From positions 93,191,558 to 93,255,557 of the forward strand of contig CM060315.1 of NCBI GenBank assembly GCA_030674185.1: a stretch of 64,000 nucleotides of DNA, read 5' to 3'. Position numbers and translations under genes: made by a program. The notes under the pieces were generated by a model. The model made no database searches. It worked only from the letters and a program-made list of their open reading frames with translations, and was not told the origin of the DNA. The DNA comes from Monoplex corrugatus (lineage: Eukaryota; Mollusca; Gastropoda; Littorinimorpha; Ranellidae). Positions within the stretch are counted from its first letter, which is position 1, and each line of letters starts with the position of its first letter. Of this stretch, positions 33,501 to 42,599 are shown piece after piece.

Positions 33501-36500
33501 GTTGAACAAGGTCAATAACTTTTGCTTTGGCTACATCGTAGATTTGTTTGTGGACGGTCAAGTGCGATGCGCGCCACGCGCGCTCTGCCTTTCTGCGCTC
33601 TCTTTTTAGTTCACGCATCTCGGCAGCCACAGCGCTGTACCAGGGACTGGTTTTGTCGCCGCGGACGCGTCGCCGGCGAATAGGCGCATGAACATCTAGC
33701 GTATTTAACAAAGTTTCATTTAGATCAGAGAGGGATGTTTCAGGCTTGATAGATGTCATGAGATCAATGGAAAACTGATCACTGTCAATATCCCTTAGCT
33801 GACGAAAGCTTGTGAACTGGTCAGAGCGGGTTAAATGTTTGTTTTGTTAGCATGGTTGACATTGCAGGATGCTAGTGGACAGGGTGCGGGAGTCAAATGG
33901 TTAAATGTTTGTTTTGTTAGCATGGTTGACAGTGCAGGATGCTAGTGGACAGGGTGCGGGAGTCAAAGGGTTAAATGTTTTTGTTAGCATGGTTGACAGT
34001 GCAGGATGCTAGTGGACAGGGTGCGGGAGTCAAAGGGTTAAATGTTTATTTTGTTAGCATGGTTGACAGTGCAGGATGCTAGTGGACAGGGTGCGGGAGT
34101 CAAAGGGTTAAATGTTTGTTTTGTTAGCATGGTTGACAGTGCAGGATGCTAGTGGACAGAGTGCGGGAGTCAAAGGGTTAAATGTTTTTGTTAGCATGGT
34201 TGACAGTGCAGGATGCTAGTGGACAGGGTGCGGGAGTCAAATGGTTAAATGTTTGTTTTGTTAGCATGTTTGACAGTGCAGGATGCTAGTGGACAGGGTT
34301 GCGGGAGTCAAATGGTTAAATGTTTGTTTTGTTAGCATGGTTGACAGTGCAGGATGCTAGTGGACAGGGTGCGGGAGTCAAAGGGTTAAATGTTTGTTTT
34401 GTTAGCATGGTTGACAGTGCAGGATGCTAGTGGACAGGGTGCGGGAGTCAAAGGGTTAAATGTTTGTTTTGTTAGCATGGTTGACAGTGCAGGATGCTAG
34501 TGGACAGGGTGCGGGAGTCAAAGGGTTAAATGTTTGTTTTGTTAGCATGGTTGACAGTGCAGGATGCTAGTGGACAGGGTGCGGGAGTCAAAGGGTTAAA
34601 TGTTTGTTTTGTTAGCATGGTTGACAGTGCAGGATGCTAGTGGACAGGGTGCAGGAGTCAAAGGGTTTAACAAGCAATACATACATATTAAACAAAACAA
34701 CTTATCGTAATTGCAATCACATCATTAAAAAAAACGTCCAGTTCATGCAAAGTATCTGTAAAAAGTATGCAAAATAACCGCAAACGGCACAACCTTGAGA
34801 CAGGTTGATAAGTTTAAATACCTGGGAACGATCATTTCACCAGACGGCAGATGCACATCAGAAATAGCCAGCAGAATCGTCCCAGCCGAAACAGCATTCA
34901 AGAAGTTGAAAAGCAATCTTTCCAACAAATGCCTGTCAATTAACGTCAGGAAGAGAGTTCTTGAATGTTATATAGAACCAGTACTGTTATACGGTTGTGA
35001 GGCGTGGACAGTCAACAAGCAAAGCCAGAACAAGATTGAGGCAGCCGAGATGTGGTTTCTAGAAGAATGTTGAAGAGTTCCATGGACAGCAAAGAAAACA
35101 AACGAGACATGTCTTGATGGAGGCAGACACAAGAAGCTCATTCATAAGGAAGATTAGGAAAAGACTGGCAACATTTATAGGCCATTTTATGAGGAAAGTG
35201 GAATTGAAGCACCTGGTCACAACGGGAAAGCTGGAGGGAAAGAGAGTACCAGGTAGACCCAGGGAGAAGATATTGGACGGACTTGCAGAATGGCTGAAGA
35301 CAGAGAGGGTGGAAGAGGTGCTTGAGGCAACAAGAGATGATAGAAACAGATGTGGCAAGGCAACTGATGATGATGATGATAATGATCTGTATGTTTAAAA
35401 TACAGGTATTCACACATCTGCCTTAAGCATAATCAAGAACAAGAGCAGCAACAACAACAAAAATATACATGTATATGTATTTAACAGATATACAGAAATC
35501 CACGTACACACAAAACAATAAATGAACAAAGAATAATTGCAACTATGTAAGATACGGGCTATGTTAAGAAATCAGATTCACCATCATACTTCATTATGTA
35601 TGTTAACAATGTGAGCTCTTTATTAAATAAACAGTGAGCTGTTTGGCTGTTGTTAATGGTAAATATAGCAACCATTTGGTTTGAATGATGTGCACATTGT
35701 GTGAGATACACACTTGGTCTGTTGGGAAAAAAACATTTCATTTTCTGCCTTAGGTGGCAGATTTATGATTTATCGTTGTTTTCATTTCTCTATTATTTTG
35801 TTTTTACAGTGGATTATGGATATACTGTGTGACATTTGGGCAGCTCTTCTGAGGGAGAGTTTCCCCTATGGGGATTCCAGGGGCTCTTTCAGTATAAGTA
35901 GAACCCCACCTTCTGGAAATTCTGTTCTAGAAATTTCATCGTTTTTGTCACTCTCTTTGTCTCGGCCTGGCTCCTTTGCTTTCTGTCTTCTCTTCCTATC
36001 ATTTTCTGCCTTGCTGGGCCATACACCTGTATGTGTTCAATAAAGCTTTACATACTTTCTCTTAGGATTGATAATTGGGTACATGTATTGACTGCATGTT
36101 TGGCTGTAAGGGAATGTGCTGTGCAGGAGCAATTTTACGCATGCTTGAGTGTCCTAAGTTGTATTTTTATTTGTAATCGGTTGATAAATCAGATGAGTTT
36201 AGGTAATTTATGCCCGTTTATATGTACATGTTTTGGTGTCCTTAGGTATGCTTAAATTTGTATTCGGGTGTGTTTTTTAAATCCCCTGTGCGATAAATTC
36301 GACAGAGTGGTCAACGCCAGGGCTTGTCCTTAGATTGTGTATGCAAATGCATTCATATGTGTAATTATTTTTCTTTTCCTTTTTTTTTTTTTCCTGTTGA
36401 AGTTTTGTATGTTTTGAAGCGGTTATAGCCCTGATATGGCTCTATGCAGTTGGCTGGGCTTTAAACAACACTAACAGTAACAAGACGGAATGGTCAGTGC

Positions 36501-36817
36501 CAGGGGCGTATCCTTAGATTGTATCGGTGTATGCATATGTATACTTAATTGTCTTTTCCAACTTTTTGTTTTTCCAACCAGATGTTGTGTATATTTTGAA
36601 ATGGTTGTAGCCTTGATATGGCTCTTTGCAGCCAGCTGGGCTTTAATTAATGATAAGAATAAAATCCCCGTAGGTGCCCCAGCATCAGTGCAGGGTCTTC
36701 TCTGGTACTGGTACATGAGCTTCCTGGTACTGGTACTTTGAATGAATGAACTTGGGAATAGTGATATCTGCGGAGCGGGAATGAAGGACAGGTTGTAGAA
36801 GTTGGGACAGACAAAAA

Positions 36818-36857
<40 letters not shown>

Positions 36858-38252
36858 GACCCAAGCCTGAAGTGTGATTCTGTTGTTGCAGTACAAAACG
36901 TGATTCTGGAGACAAGTGAAAGTGAACATTTTGACAACTTTGAGCCTCTGGCTGAGAGAGGTAGGTCTTGTTGTATTGTCTCTATGTGGATTGAATGATA
37001 ATGATAATCATAGTAACAATAACAATAATAATGATAATAAAGATAATAATAATGATAACGATAATAATAATGATAACAATGATAATTATGATAAATTTAG
37101 ATTTGGAAATAACATGTACAACTGGATAGTTTCATCTTACGAGAATATTAAAGCTACGGTAATTGTTAATGGACAAGCATCCGTCTGGTTCCAGATTTAT
37201 CGAGGATGCAGACAGTGTGATCCCATATCCCCTGACTTATGTATTTTATGCGTAGGAATTCTTGCCATTATGATTTAGAGAAAATAAAAATGTTAAAAAG
37301 CATTTTGACAAAAGAGACTGAACATAAAATAGTTCAGTTTGCTGATGATACACAGTTATTATTCAGAGGAGATCAGGAATCTTTTGAAGAAACTGTTAAA
37401 ATATTAGAGAAGTTTGGCAAAATATCAGGATTGAATATGAATTGTGAAAAAATGTCTGTGTCGTATCGCTTGGCAGTAAAAAAAAATCTTCTCCAATAGG
37501 AAATATATGCCTCGTCTAAAAATGGAATGGAATCCTTCAGTATTCAAAATACTGGGTATATGGTTTACCACTGACTTAAAAAGTTGTGCGGACATGAATT
37601 ATTCACAGAAGTTTACAGAAGTAAAAAAAAATTGTGTAAAGTATGGGTCAGAAGGATTCTAACGCCTTAAGGTAGGATAGCTATTCTCAAGTCATTAATC
37701 TTATCCTAATTTGTATACCTATGGCTTCTTCTGCCTCATCCTCCAGATATATTTATAAAAGTCTACAGACACTCTGTTTTCAATTTGTTTGGAACAACAA
37801 ACAAGACAGAGTAAATAGACTTACAAGAGTGTAAGGAATGGTGGTATAGGAATACCAGACAGAGTAAATAGACTTACAAGAGTGTAAGGAATGGTGGTAT
37901 AGGAATACCAGACAGAGTAAATAGACTTTCAAGAGTGTAAGGAATGGTGGTATAGGAATACCAGACAGAGTAAATAGACTTTCAAGAGTGTAAGGAATGG
38001 TGGTATAGGAATACCAGACAGAGTAAATAGACTTACAAGAGTGTAAGGAATGGTGGTATAGGAATACCAGAAGTAAGCAGTTTTGTACTGACTGTTCCAG
38101 AGTTGGAGCTGACAGACCATCAGATACAGCAGGAAGACATGAACGTCGGGGAGAGGAAAGCTCACTGTCTGCGTCTCATCGTCAACTCGGGCTACGATCA
38201 TTTTGTCTGCATCCAGAGACTGAAAGTTCATGGGAAGGCTCTGCATGGTTAA
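27440..38252 (+). CDS. HSPB11: HSPB11 / intraflagellar transport protein 25, complete four-exon gene
   Basis: Exons 27440-27531, 30681-30787, 36892-36960 and 38101-38252 join in phases 2, 1, 1 and give 139 codons plus stop; human HSPB11 is about 144 residues. IFT25 is a beta-sandwich subunit of the IFT-B complex. It binds IFT27 and carries cargo inside cilia. Diagnostic segments: STSSDDDHPPEHMIDG (16-31), NDNTFWTTTGLFPQEVVIRF (32-51), then RVELSSYNVQNVILETSES, and LRLIVNSGYDHFVCIQRLKV near the end. The conserved DGN...TFWTTTG..PQE block is split exactly by intron 1. Introns are loaded with repeats: a Penelope fragment and 51-bp array in intron 1, an L2-type LINE and RTE copy in intron 2, and a Tx1-like fragment and 53-bp array in intron 3. 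No frameshift or stop is seen in the joined reading frame. Confidence 0.95.
27532..28550. other. IFT25 intron 1, first part; no element recognised
   Basis: AT-rich intronic sequence without detectable repeats or coding signals. Confidence 0.5.
28551..28705 (-). mobile_element. SINE family S1, partial
   Basis: Antisense S1: GTGTATTTAATACAACAAGA, then GTGCAAATTTTCGGCCAACC, TTTGTCAAGCATAAGATCAC and AAAAAGACTGAAACTTCCCT. A 5-6 base gap removes part of the GGCCAGTTGGCC core. Confidence 0.75.
28706..29499. other. IFT25 intron 1, no gene; possibly the 3' part of the Penelope-like element
   Basis: No domain recognised. It lies downstream (minus sense) of the GIY-YIG frame that stops at 29500, so some of it may be that element's 3' untranslated region. 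Confidence 0.35.
29500..30081 (-). pseudogene. Penelope-like element fragment: RT C-terminus and GIY-YIG endonuclease
   Basis: Open for 193 codons on the minus strand. In order: EIFYQLPLTVHKRDTNLRDL and LVHSRLRKP (the NLRDLLV linker after the RT), a Cys-rich SSCNKPKCSSCPFVCS linker, then a GIY-YIG core YNIVYLISCSKCFQLYIGET with GRTLDTCFKEHLADI, and an ending DKLGTLKPLGLHD. This arrangement is specific to Penelope-like retroelements. A stop at 30082-30084, next to an A8 run, breaks the frame upstream; the RT palm is gone, replaced by the 51-bp array. Confidence 0.9.
30130..30655. repeat. 51-bp minisatellite, about 10 copies, abutting IFT25 exon 2
   Basis: The unit is ACTTGTCCTATCCCCACAGC, then CTGTGACCATTGTTAACATT and GTGCAGAAAGG. 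The true exon 2 acceptor reads CCTGTGACTGTTGTTACCTG, TTTATTGTGCAG, then AAACGAC, so each unit is a diverged copy of the 3' splice site and first exon bases. A long plus-strand frame crosses array and exon, but it is an in-frame repeat artefact (51 = 17 codons). Confidence 0.95.
30681..30787 (+). CDS. HSPB11: IFT25 exon 2
   Basis: Acceptor TTTATTGTGCAG at 30680, donor AATG/gtatgc, phase 1 out. Encodes residues 32-66, NDNTFWTTTGLFPQEVVIRF then QAMMSINRVELSSYN, the most conserved block of the protein. Confidence 0.95.
30863..31140. repeat. 43-bp minisatellite, about 7 copies
   Basis: The unit is CCTGTCTGTTTACGGCACAG, then GCCACAAAGGAGTGTGGGAT and AGA; nearly perfect copies just after exon 2. 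Confidence 0.96.
31165..31374. repeat. left part of the TTAA-MITE array
   Basis: Starts with MITE-type CCTTTTGACTCCCGCACCCT, then about 2.5 units of the 70-bp repeat (GTTGACAGTGCAGGATGCTG...GTCAAATGGTTAAATG). It is cut in the middle of GTCAAAG by the LINE at 31375; the array resumes at 33829. Confidence 0.9.
31375..33828 (-). mobile_element. L2/CR1-type non-LTR retrotransposon, 5'-truncated, open frame
   Basis: About 2.45 kb in minus orientation. The 3' end is at the left with a (CTTA)n tail (31371-31392 as TAAG), a TATAGCGC motif and a 3' UTR containing CA repeats. The 5' end stops abruptly inside coding sequence at 33828. It is inserted cleanly in the 70-bp array: left flank ends GTCAAAG, right flank starts GGTTAAATG, together one intact unit. 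Confidence 0.92.
31669..33827 (-). CDS. LINE ORF2 fragment: reverse transcriptase and C-terminal region
   Basis: Open for about 719 codons with no stop; the first internal ATG is at 33759. Counting from that Met, the RT motifs are YRPISN (255-260), DLSAAFDTIDH (326-336), GVPQGSVLGP (383-392) and FADDTQ (416-421). They are followed by the CR1/L2-type C-terminal region ILSRLDYCNSLL, LQQVQNSAAKLI, LHWLPIEQRIKYK and a final FRSNLKTHLF. The apurinic endonuclease domain is missing because of 5' truncation. The open frame implies recent insertion. Its product would copy element RNA at a nicked chromosomal target. It sits antisense in intron 2 of IFT25. Confidence 0.93.
33829..34672. repeat. 70-bp minisatellite, about 12 copies, each unit bounded by TTAA
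   Basis: The unit is TTAAATGTTTGTTTTGTTAG, then CATGGTTGACAGTGCAGGAT, GCTAGTGGACAGGGTGCGGG and AGTCAAAGGG. It equals the right outer arm of the TTAA MITE family (compare 41680-41752), from inner TTAA to terminal TTAA. Two units lack four bases (GTTT) and several have AATGG for AAGGG. Confidence 0.95.
34768..35395 (+). pseudogene. RTE-type LINE, second copy, frameshifted
   Basis: Begins after the YADD motif: CKITANGTTLRQVDKFKYLG, later CEAWTVNKQSQNKIEAAEMW. A frameshift occurs at about 35065 (one base lost in the CTAGAAGAATGTTG region). It continues in the next frame with [20 protein letters not shown] and ends with a GATGATGATGATAATGAT tail. It is close in sequence to the 18465 copy. Confidence 0.88.
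35396..35854. other. no gene recognised (IFT25 intron 2)
   Basis: AT-rich intronic sequence; no element identified. Confidence 0.5.
35855..36480 (+). mobile_element. dispersed element E, long copy
   Basis: Matches 56230-56815 over its length: GGGGCTCTTTCAGTAT, then CCTATCATTTTCTGCCT, CACCTGTATGTGTTCAATAA, AGGATTGATAATTGGGTACA, TGGTCAACGCCAGGG, ending AGCCCTGATATGGCTC and GGCTGGGCTTTAAACAACA. A second, truncated 3' end follows at 36490-36660. The same 3' end follows a LINE C-terminus at 41753-42200, so E is probably the 3' UTR of a LINE or a non-autonomous derivative. Confidence 0.7.
36820..36856. repeat. (CA)n just upstream of IFT25 exon 3
   Basis: About 18 CA dinucleotides ending 36 bases before the exon 3 acceptor; in the pre-mRNA it reads CA. 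Confidence 0.95.
36892..36960 (+). CDS. HSPB11: IFT25 exon 3
   Basis: Acceptor CTGTTGTTGCAG, donor GAGAGAG/gtaggt, entering and leaving in phase 1. Encodes V67 and QNVILETSESEHFDNFEPLA then ER. The position corresponds to the human segment after the conserved SY, with an acidic F-D/E-x-F-E pattern. Confidence 0.9.
37000..37093. repeat. AATGATAATAAC simple repeat
   Basis: AT-rich trinucleotide-type repeat (ATAATAATGATAAC) in intron 3 just before the Tx1-like fragment. Confidence 0.9.
37095..37815 (+). pseudogene. Tx1/L1-type LINE reverse transcriptase fragment
   Basis: Frames include IKATVIVNGQASVWFQIYRG then CRQCDPISPDLCILCVGILA (L1-type GCRQGDPISPYLF block), next VQFADDTQLLFRGDQESFEE with TVKILEKFGKISGLNMNCEK, and farther on ILGIWFTTDL and FVWNNKQDR. 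At least two frameshifts or stops occur. The Gly of GCRQGDP is a Cys here. The order follows L1/Tx1 palm and thumb. Confidence 0.85.
37808..38075. repeat. 53-bp minisatellite, 5 copies, derived from the Tx1-like ORF
   Basis: The unit is GACAGAGTAAATAGACTTAC, then AAGAGTGTAAGGAATGGTGG and TATAGGAATACCA. The first copy continues the LINE frame (DRVNRLTRV, then GGIGIPD), a known L1-type context, so the array amplified LINE coding sequence. It ends about 25 bases upstream of the IFT25 exon 4 acceptor. Confidence 0.93.
38101..38252 (+). CDS. HSPB11: IFT25 exon 4 (terminal)
   Basis: Acceptor TACTGACTGTTCCAG, which includes a branch-like TACTGAC, followed by phase-1 AG. Encodes ELELTDHQIQQEDMN-type acidic residues then LRLIVNSGYDHFVCIQRLKV and HGKALHG before TAA (38250-38252). 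The FDHF/YDHF motif and the hydrophobic strand before it match the end of IFT25. Confidence 0.94.
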
Positions 38253-38770
38253 ACTGATGTTGCTCTGTCACTCCAAGAACGTGTTCTGTTCCCTGCTGAT
38301 GTTTATCCTTCCTTTTCACCTGCATGACCAGTGATGATCTTCTCTCATGCCAAGAATACAGTGTACAGTTTGTTTGGGACAGGGGTAAAACTGAACTGTC
38401 GTGTTTGATAGGGACGTGTAGAAATTTATTTCAGTTGAGAGGGAGAGAGGTCAGAATCCTTGCTTTTTGGATGTGCTGTTTGTTTGGATTTCTTGCTTTT
38501 GTTTTTGGTTTTTGTTTGGTTTTTATTTTTATTTTTTTTATACAAGGGGAGAGGGATGGGTGTTTTTGTTACCCAGATTCAGGACTGTCGTTAACCCTTT
38601 TGTGTTTGTACTGTCAGATGTAGGATGTCCCCTATTGTTCACACTTTTTGCAGTTTTCATACAAAGGCAGTCTTATTGACAAGTGTACTGCTGTGTACTC
38701 ATTTAAATCTACAGAAGAAAGAGTTTTCAACACATCAGTATAAAGATAAATGACAGCTGTGATTGCTGGT
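38253..38770. other. IFT25 3' untranslated region and downstream sequence
   Basis: No AATAAA close to the stop codon was found. A single TTAACCCTTTT motif at 38592 resembles one end of the TTAA elements, but no matching right end was seen nearby. Confidence 0.4.
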
Positions 38771-38773
38771 AAA

Positions 38774-38775
<2 letters not shown>

Positions 38776-38804
<29 letters not shown>

Positions 38805-39098
38805 ACACAACACAACACAACACAACACAACACAACACAACACAACACAACACACAGCACAGCACAGCACAGCACAGCACAGCACAGCACAGCACAGCCA
38901 CAGCACAAACACAAAACACACACAACACAACACAGCACAACACACTCAAAACGCAACACAACACAACACACTCAAAACAACACAAGACACACAACACAAG
39001 ACACAAGACACACAACACAACACAACACAACACAACACAACACAACACACACATACACACACACACACACACACAACACACACACACACACACACAGA
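38776..39098. repeat. CA, AACAC and AGCAC simple repeats
   Basis: (CA)n, then (ACACA/CAACA)n pentanucleotide at 38803-38853, (CAGCA)n at 38855-38895, mixed ACAAG variants and (CA)n again to 39098. Cys/Val-rich frames are artefacts. Confidence 0.95.
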
Positions 39099-39364
39099 TC
39101 TCATAAAGAGCATGCAACATTTTCCCACACAAAGCGTAGTTATTTTGGTGTTTTCCACACAGCGCATGGCACAAGAGTCATTTGTGGCATCCCATAATGT
39201 TCCTACTATTTCAAGAACTCCTTTGAACTTGGCTGACCAAGATTCTGACCCCATGTGGTAACAGATTAGGCCAGTCTGTGGCTGAAATTTCTTGATAGAT
39301 TGTGGTGATGGGAGGCAGCTGAACAAATGTTTCCATTCTGCTATCAGGTGTTGTGATGTGTGAT

Positions 39365-39501
39365 AAATAATAATAATAATAATAATTAATAATTACAATA
39401 TTTATATAGCGCAAAATCTTGATAAAATCAAATCTAAGCGCTGAAACACACGCACGCACGCACACGTACACACGCACGCACGCACACACACGCACCCACG
39501 C

Positions 39502-39570
<69 letters not shown>

Positions 39571-39625
39571 TGGCTATAAATGGGGAGAAAGAATAAAAAC
39601 AATGGAAAATTATAGATATGAAAAG
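39365..39625 (-). mobile_element. CR1-like LINE 3' end (family c), truncated
   Basis: Minus sense: tail (TTATTA)n, TATATAGCGC hairpin-like 3' end, AAGCGCTGAAACA, then a CA/GCAC microsatellite (39440-39570), then CATGGCTATAAATGGGGAGA and GGAAAATTATAGA. The same order recurs at 47640-47815, 49990-50150, 50352-50585 and 57063-57225. Confidence 0.85.
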
Positions 39626-40045
39626 GTTATGTCTGTTGTTATGTTTGATTTCATATATTTGTCTGTTAGTGTGTGACACAGTATGTTGGTATGTATTTTG
39701 TCTGTTACTGTGTGACACAGGTTGGTATGTATTTTATCTGTATTTCTGTTAGTGTATGACATGGTATGTTGGTGTTCATCTCTGACCATTCAGTTTCCGT
39801 CCAAAGTAACTGTGATATGTCCGTGTCCTGTTGTTCAGCATCTAAGATCTGTATCTTACGACTGTCTGCTAGTCTACAAAAATAAATTATTAAAAGAGTG
39901 AATTGTTGATTTAGATGACGTGCTGCTTCTGACTTTTAAGCACACAATAAGTTCCATGGCAGTATTGAGTGTTGTAGCAAAATTAGTTGAGAGGTGAGGT
40001 TTTTTCGATTATGGGGTTTTGGTCGACAATGACCTGTCAATCACT
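39626..40045. other. short imperfect repeats; no gene
   Basis: Three imperfect copies of a TGTCTGTTAGTGTGTGACAC-type unit at about 39658-39770; the rest is unassigned. Confidence 0.5.
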
Positions 40046-40064
40046 ACTTGCTCCATGATGGAAA

Positions 40065-40455
40065 TGTCTGGCTGTGTATGACTGTCAGGTGTTGTCACCT
40101 GGCCTGTCTGGCTGTGTATGTCAGGTGTTGTTGTCACCTGGCCTGTCTGGCTGTGTATGACTGTCAGGTGTTGTCACCTGGCCTGTCTGGCTGTGTATGT
40201 CAGGTGTTGTTGTCACCTGGCCTGTCTGGCTGTGTATGTCACGTGTTGTCACCTGGCCTGTCTGGCTGTGTATGACAGGTGTTGTCACCTGGCCTGTCTG
40301 GCTGTGTATGACAGGTGTTGTCACCTGGCCTGTCTGGCTGTGTATGACAGTCATGTGTTGTCACCTGGCCTGTCTGGCTGTGTATGTCAGGTGTTGTTGT
40401 CACCTGGCCTGTCTGGCTGTGTATGTCAGGTGTTGTTGTCACCTGGCCTGTCTGA
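40065..40455. repeat. 35 to 42-bp minisatellite, about 10 copies
   Basis: The unit is GGCCTGTCTGGCTGTGTATG, then TCAGGTGTTGTTGTCACCT; variants differ by ACTG insertion and a GTT deletion. Confidence 0.94.
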
Positions 40456-40489
40456 TTGAGATGTACAGTGGTGGTTTGGGTTTTTGTGG

Positions 40490-41340
40490 AGCTTGAAAAA
40501 AGTGCACTTAGTGTATTGGTTTGGGTTTTTAAGAAGGTGTAAACATTTGTCTTGTATGTTGGTGTAGGTTTTTATAGAACTTAATAAACATATCCCTGGT
40601 ATGTTAGTTTGGAATTTTATGGGGCATGTAAACATTTCACTTAGTATGTTGGTTTGGTGTTTACGGAATATGTAATCGTTTTGGGGTTTTTATGGAGCAT
40701 GTAAACTTTTTGTTTTTTGGGGGGAGGGGGTTATGGAGCATGTAAACATTTCACTTAGTATGTTGGTTTGGAGTTTTATGGAGCATGTTAACATTTCACT
40801 TAGTATGTTTGTTTGGTGTTTACGGAATATGTAATCGTTTTGGGGTTTTTATGGAGCATGTAAACTTATTGTTTTTTGGGGGGAGGGGGTTATGGAGCAT
40901 GTAAACATTTCACTTAGTATGTTGGTTTGGAGTTTTATGGAGCATGTTAACATTTCACTTAGTATGTTTGGTGTTTACGGAATATGTAATCGTTTTGGGG
41001 GTTTTATGGAGCATGTAAACTTATTGTTTTTTGGGGGGAGGGGGTTATGGAGCATGTAAACATTTCACTTAGTATGTTTGTTTGGTGTTTACGGAATATG
41101 TAATCGTTTTGGGGGTTTATGGAGCATGTAAACTTTTTGTTTTCTTGGGGGGAGGGGTTATGGAGCATGTAAACATTTCACTTAGTATGTTGGTTTGGAG
41201 TTTTATGGAGCATGTAAACTTTTCACTTTGATGGTTTGGAGTTTTATGGAGCATGTAAACATTTGGGTTTTTTTTATGGAGCATGTAAACATTTCATGTT
41301 GATGGTTTAGGGTTTTATGCTGCTTGTAAACATTCCATCC
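40490..41340. repeat. 45-bp repeats in higher-order units of about 155 bp
   Basis: The core is TTATGGAGCATGTAAACATT with TCACTTAGTATGTTGGTTTG. The composite block with GGAATATGTAATCGTTTTGG recurs near 40667, 40825, 40980 and 41094. One more related unit sits at 46320-46400, beyond the next large array. Confidence 0.9.
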
Positions 41341-41559
41341 CACACCATTAAAAACTGGCCTGTTCGCTACCTGTCTGAATGTTTCCGTTGGACTGCATGT
41401 TTGTCTGTAAGGAAATGTGCCGTGCAGGAACAATTTGAGGTCTGGCCAGTGCATAGCGGTTTTCACAGGCTCAGGGAGTGGGCCTGATCATTGCTGACGG
41501 TTTTGGGTGGTGCGTGACGGTATCCACCCTTAGCTGCTGGAGACCCCCTCCTGGCCAAC

Positions 41560-41752
41560 TTAACCCTTTGACTCGCACACCCTATCCACCAATTGCAAAA
41601 AACTTAACTCTTTAACTCCCTCATCTCATCCACCAGCTTCCTGCATGAAGCTGGTGGATAGGGTGAGGGAGTCAAAGGGTTAGTTTTTGCTTTACTGTCA
41701 TGGTTGACAATGCGGAGTGCTGGTGGATATGGTGCGGGAGTCAAAGGGTTAA
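41560..41752. mobile_element. TTAA MITE, complete nested-palindrome copy
   Basis: TTAA at both ends (41560-41563, 41749-41752). The outer arms are CCCTTTGACTCGCACACCCT and its complement. An inner palindrome, ACTCCCTCATCTCATCCACC...GGTGGATAGGGTGAGGGAGT, lies centred near 41643. Between inner and outer right ends is the 70-bp segment that is tandemly amplified at 33829-34672. Confidence 0.83.
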
Positions 41753-42200
41753 GTCTCCTTTCTGCTGCAGGAAACCGTAAGAAAGAGACAGTGTTATGTA
41801 GGTTACACACGGGTCACACATCCTACACTCATTTGTACCTTTTAAAAAATGAAGAAGTACCGTGGTGTATACGGTGTGATGAGCCGTTGAGCATCAAGAC
41901 ACCTCGAATGCTGGGACTTGTACGATGTGAGACAAAAGCACTACACGTCGGACTCCTTGAAATAACCTCTTCTGAGACGTCCCTCCTGATGCAATTTTCC
42001 ACTTTTTACAAGAGATCAGTAGATTTCATCTGATATGATTTTACGTCTGTTTTTCTTTAATCGCATTTTAGACTTGCAAGGTTAACGGTGAGCATGGTTT
42101 TAAACTGTTGTCTTTTATCTGAAGGGGTTGTCCTTTTTATGGTGTGGTGTTAGCCCTGATATGGCTGTAGTAGTTGGCTGGGCTATAAGCGATATGAACT
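41753..42200 (+). pseudogene. LINE C-terminal fragment with element E 3' UTR
   Basis: Frame GNRKKETVLCRLHTGHTSYT then HLYLLKNEEVPWCIRCDEPL matches the RLRxGHT...H.YLL...PxCxxC end region of I/Jockey-type LINE proteins. It is followed by a 3' UTR ending GTTAGCCCTGATATGGCTGT and GGCTGGGCTATAA. This links the E sequence to a LINE. Confidence 0.72.
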
Positions 42201-42420
42201 GAACTGCAGATTACGAAGCTCCGTGGAAGTCGAAAGGAACTGGAAAAACCAAACCAGAAGAAAATGGCACATTTATGGCTAGATGTGGCATGACCATGTA
42301 TGGCAAATGAAGGAAGAACTGCTTATGGTTTACCAAGCATACGTACTCACGCCCTTGCAAATATATAGTTGCACACTCATTCATATAGACACGCACATAT
42401 ACACGCATATCCATGCATAC

Positions 42421-42487
<67 letters not shown>
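42421..42487. repeat. (CA)n microsatellite
   Basis: About 32 CA dinucleotides between unassigned sequence at 42201-42420 and 42488-42600. Confidence 0.96.
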
Positions 42488-42490
<3 letters not shown>

Positions 42491-42599
42491 TTTATCCGTT
42501 TCTAGAGAAGTCACTGGAGATGATTTTTTTTTCTAACAAAAAGGGAAATTGTTAGAATGGCTTGACAATTTCATTTATTTTTCTTTGATCACCAGTTAT

